A stretch of 7,296 nucleotides of DNA, taken from an uncultured Cellvibrio sp. (GTDB lineage: Bacteria > Pseudomonadota > Gammaproteobacteria > Pseudomonadales > Cellvibrionaceae). The position numbers and the translations under genes are program-made. Of the stretch, positions 6,819-7,296 are shown one piece after another. The stretch's first letter is position 1, and every line of letters begins with the position of its first letter. Under the pieces are notes generated by a model, which was not told where the DNA came from, ran no database searches, and saw only the letters and a list, made by a program, of their open reading frames with translations. The stretch spans positions 1-7,296 of the forward strand of contig CAMLRI010000098.1 of NCBI GenBank assembly GCA_946482385.1, read 5' to 3'.

Positions 6819-6826
6819 GGGGTAGC

Positions 6827-7279
6827 ATGCAGCATATAAAATTGATCAAAAATTCCCAGGAACATGCCCAGGCTTTGGCAAGGCTCAGTAAGTTAATGGA
6901 TAAAAATCCTGTGCCAGGTAGCAAAGCAGCCGATGAGTTGGAAGTGTTGGCGCTATTGATTGAGCGCTACGAACAGGCGCAATTTCCTATGGATAAACCA
7001 GATCCAATAACCGCAATTAAGTTTCGTATGGAGCAACTGGGGTTATTAAAAAAAGATTTAATTCCCTTTATAGGTTCAGCATCCAAAGTGACCGAGGTGC
7101 TTAATGGCTCGCGTCAGCTGAGCTTGAATATGATTAGAAAATTAAATGATGGCTTAAATATTCCGGCGGATATTTTAATCCGCGCACCGGCGTTAAAAAT
7201 GAAAGTGTCAGCGAAAAAAATAATCACTGCCAAATCACCCACTAAGCCGCGCCAGACGAAAACGGTGGCGGCGGCCTGA
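6827..7279 (+). CDS. higA: HigA-family antitoxin with HTH DNA-binding domain
   Basis: A 150-residue antitoxin resembling E. coli HigA (YgjM). Residues about 10-55 are helical and include SKAADELEVLALLIERYEQ, a typical toxin-contacting N-terminal region of this group. Residues about 60-118 form the Cro/C1-type HTH: DPITAIKFRMEQLGLLKKDL, the recognition segment IGSASKVTEVLNGSRQLSL and MIRKLNDGLNIPADILI. It should neutralise HigB by binding it and repress the operon through DNA binding. The ATG at 6827 is chosen because a GGGGG ribosome binding site (6818-6822) lies four bases upstream and the protein then starts just after higB; an in-frame ATG at 6776 would overlap the toxin and adds an unrelated leader. 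The last 32 residues (119-150) form a Lys/Ala/Thr/Pro-rich tail with nine basic and no acidic residues, absent from E. coli HigA. Confidence 0.87.
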   Translation: MQHIKLIKNSQEHAQALARLSKLMDKNPVPGSKAADELEVLALLIERYEQAQFPMDKPDPITAIKFRMEQLGLLKKDLIPFIGSASKVTEVLNGSRQLSLNMIRKLNDGLNIPADILIRAPALKMKVSAKKIITAKSPTKPRQTKTVAAA

Positions 7280-7296
7280 AGCCCGAACGCCTCGCT

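Noticed and set aside
6776..6826. In-frame ATG extension of HigA overlapping higB
   Set aside because: It would overlap the conserved C-terminus of the toxin in another frame and adds residues with no family resemblance; the ATG at 6827 has a ribosome binding site and the normal spacing.

Overview
The window reads as chromosomal DNA of a cellulolytic gammaproteobacterium, most likely Cellvibrio or a close relative such as Saccharophagus or Teredinibacter. Three things point there: a secreted family 9 glycoside hydrolase on a long polyserine linker (a hallmark of these plant-wall degraders); the glmU / DeoR-type regulator / glmS order known from Pseudomonas and relatives; and a GlmS protein very close to the enterobacterial one. 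The genus is inferred from style and not proven. All six genes are on the + strand.

Layout: (1) 1-1350, glmU, missing only its first few codons, closed by a strong UUCG-loop terminator. (2) 1492-3660, a GH9 endoglucanase-type lipoprotein with its own upstream region (including a LacI-family operator-like dyad) and its own terminator. (3) 3795-4556, a DeoR-family regulator (GlmR-like), preceded by a good sigma70 promoter whose -10 box lies between the arms of a 9-bp inverted repeat, a likely autoregulatory operator. (4) 4637-6466, glmS, probably read through from the regulator gene. (5) 6534-6818 and 6827-7279, a HigB toxin / HigA antitoxin pair in the toxin-first order typical of higBA. A complex palindromic element separates it from glmS. 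The last 17 bases hold nothing recognisable.

How it fits together: GlmS makes glucosamine-6-phosphate and GlmU makes UDP-GlcNAc, the first and last enzymes of the hexosamine branch feeding peptidoglycan and LPS; GlmM, the middle step, is not here. The DeoR-type protein probably senses a sugar phosphate and may set the level of glmS. The cellulase has no role in this pathway. It sits between two terminators as a self-contained cassette inside an otherwise conserved core locus. The higBA module looks like an accessory insertion behind glmS and is visibly more AT-rich than the genes before it.

No wholly new multi-gene system is evident. The most interesting parts are regulatory: the paired TTCCC-N5-GGGAA dyads before higB, the inverted repeat at the glmR promoter, the LacI-like site at the cellulase gene, and the basic C-terminal tail on HigA.
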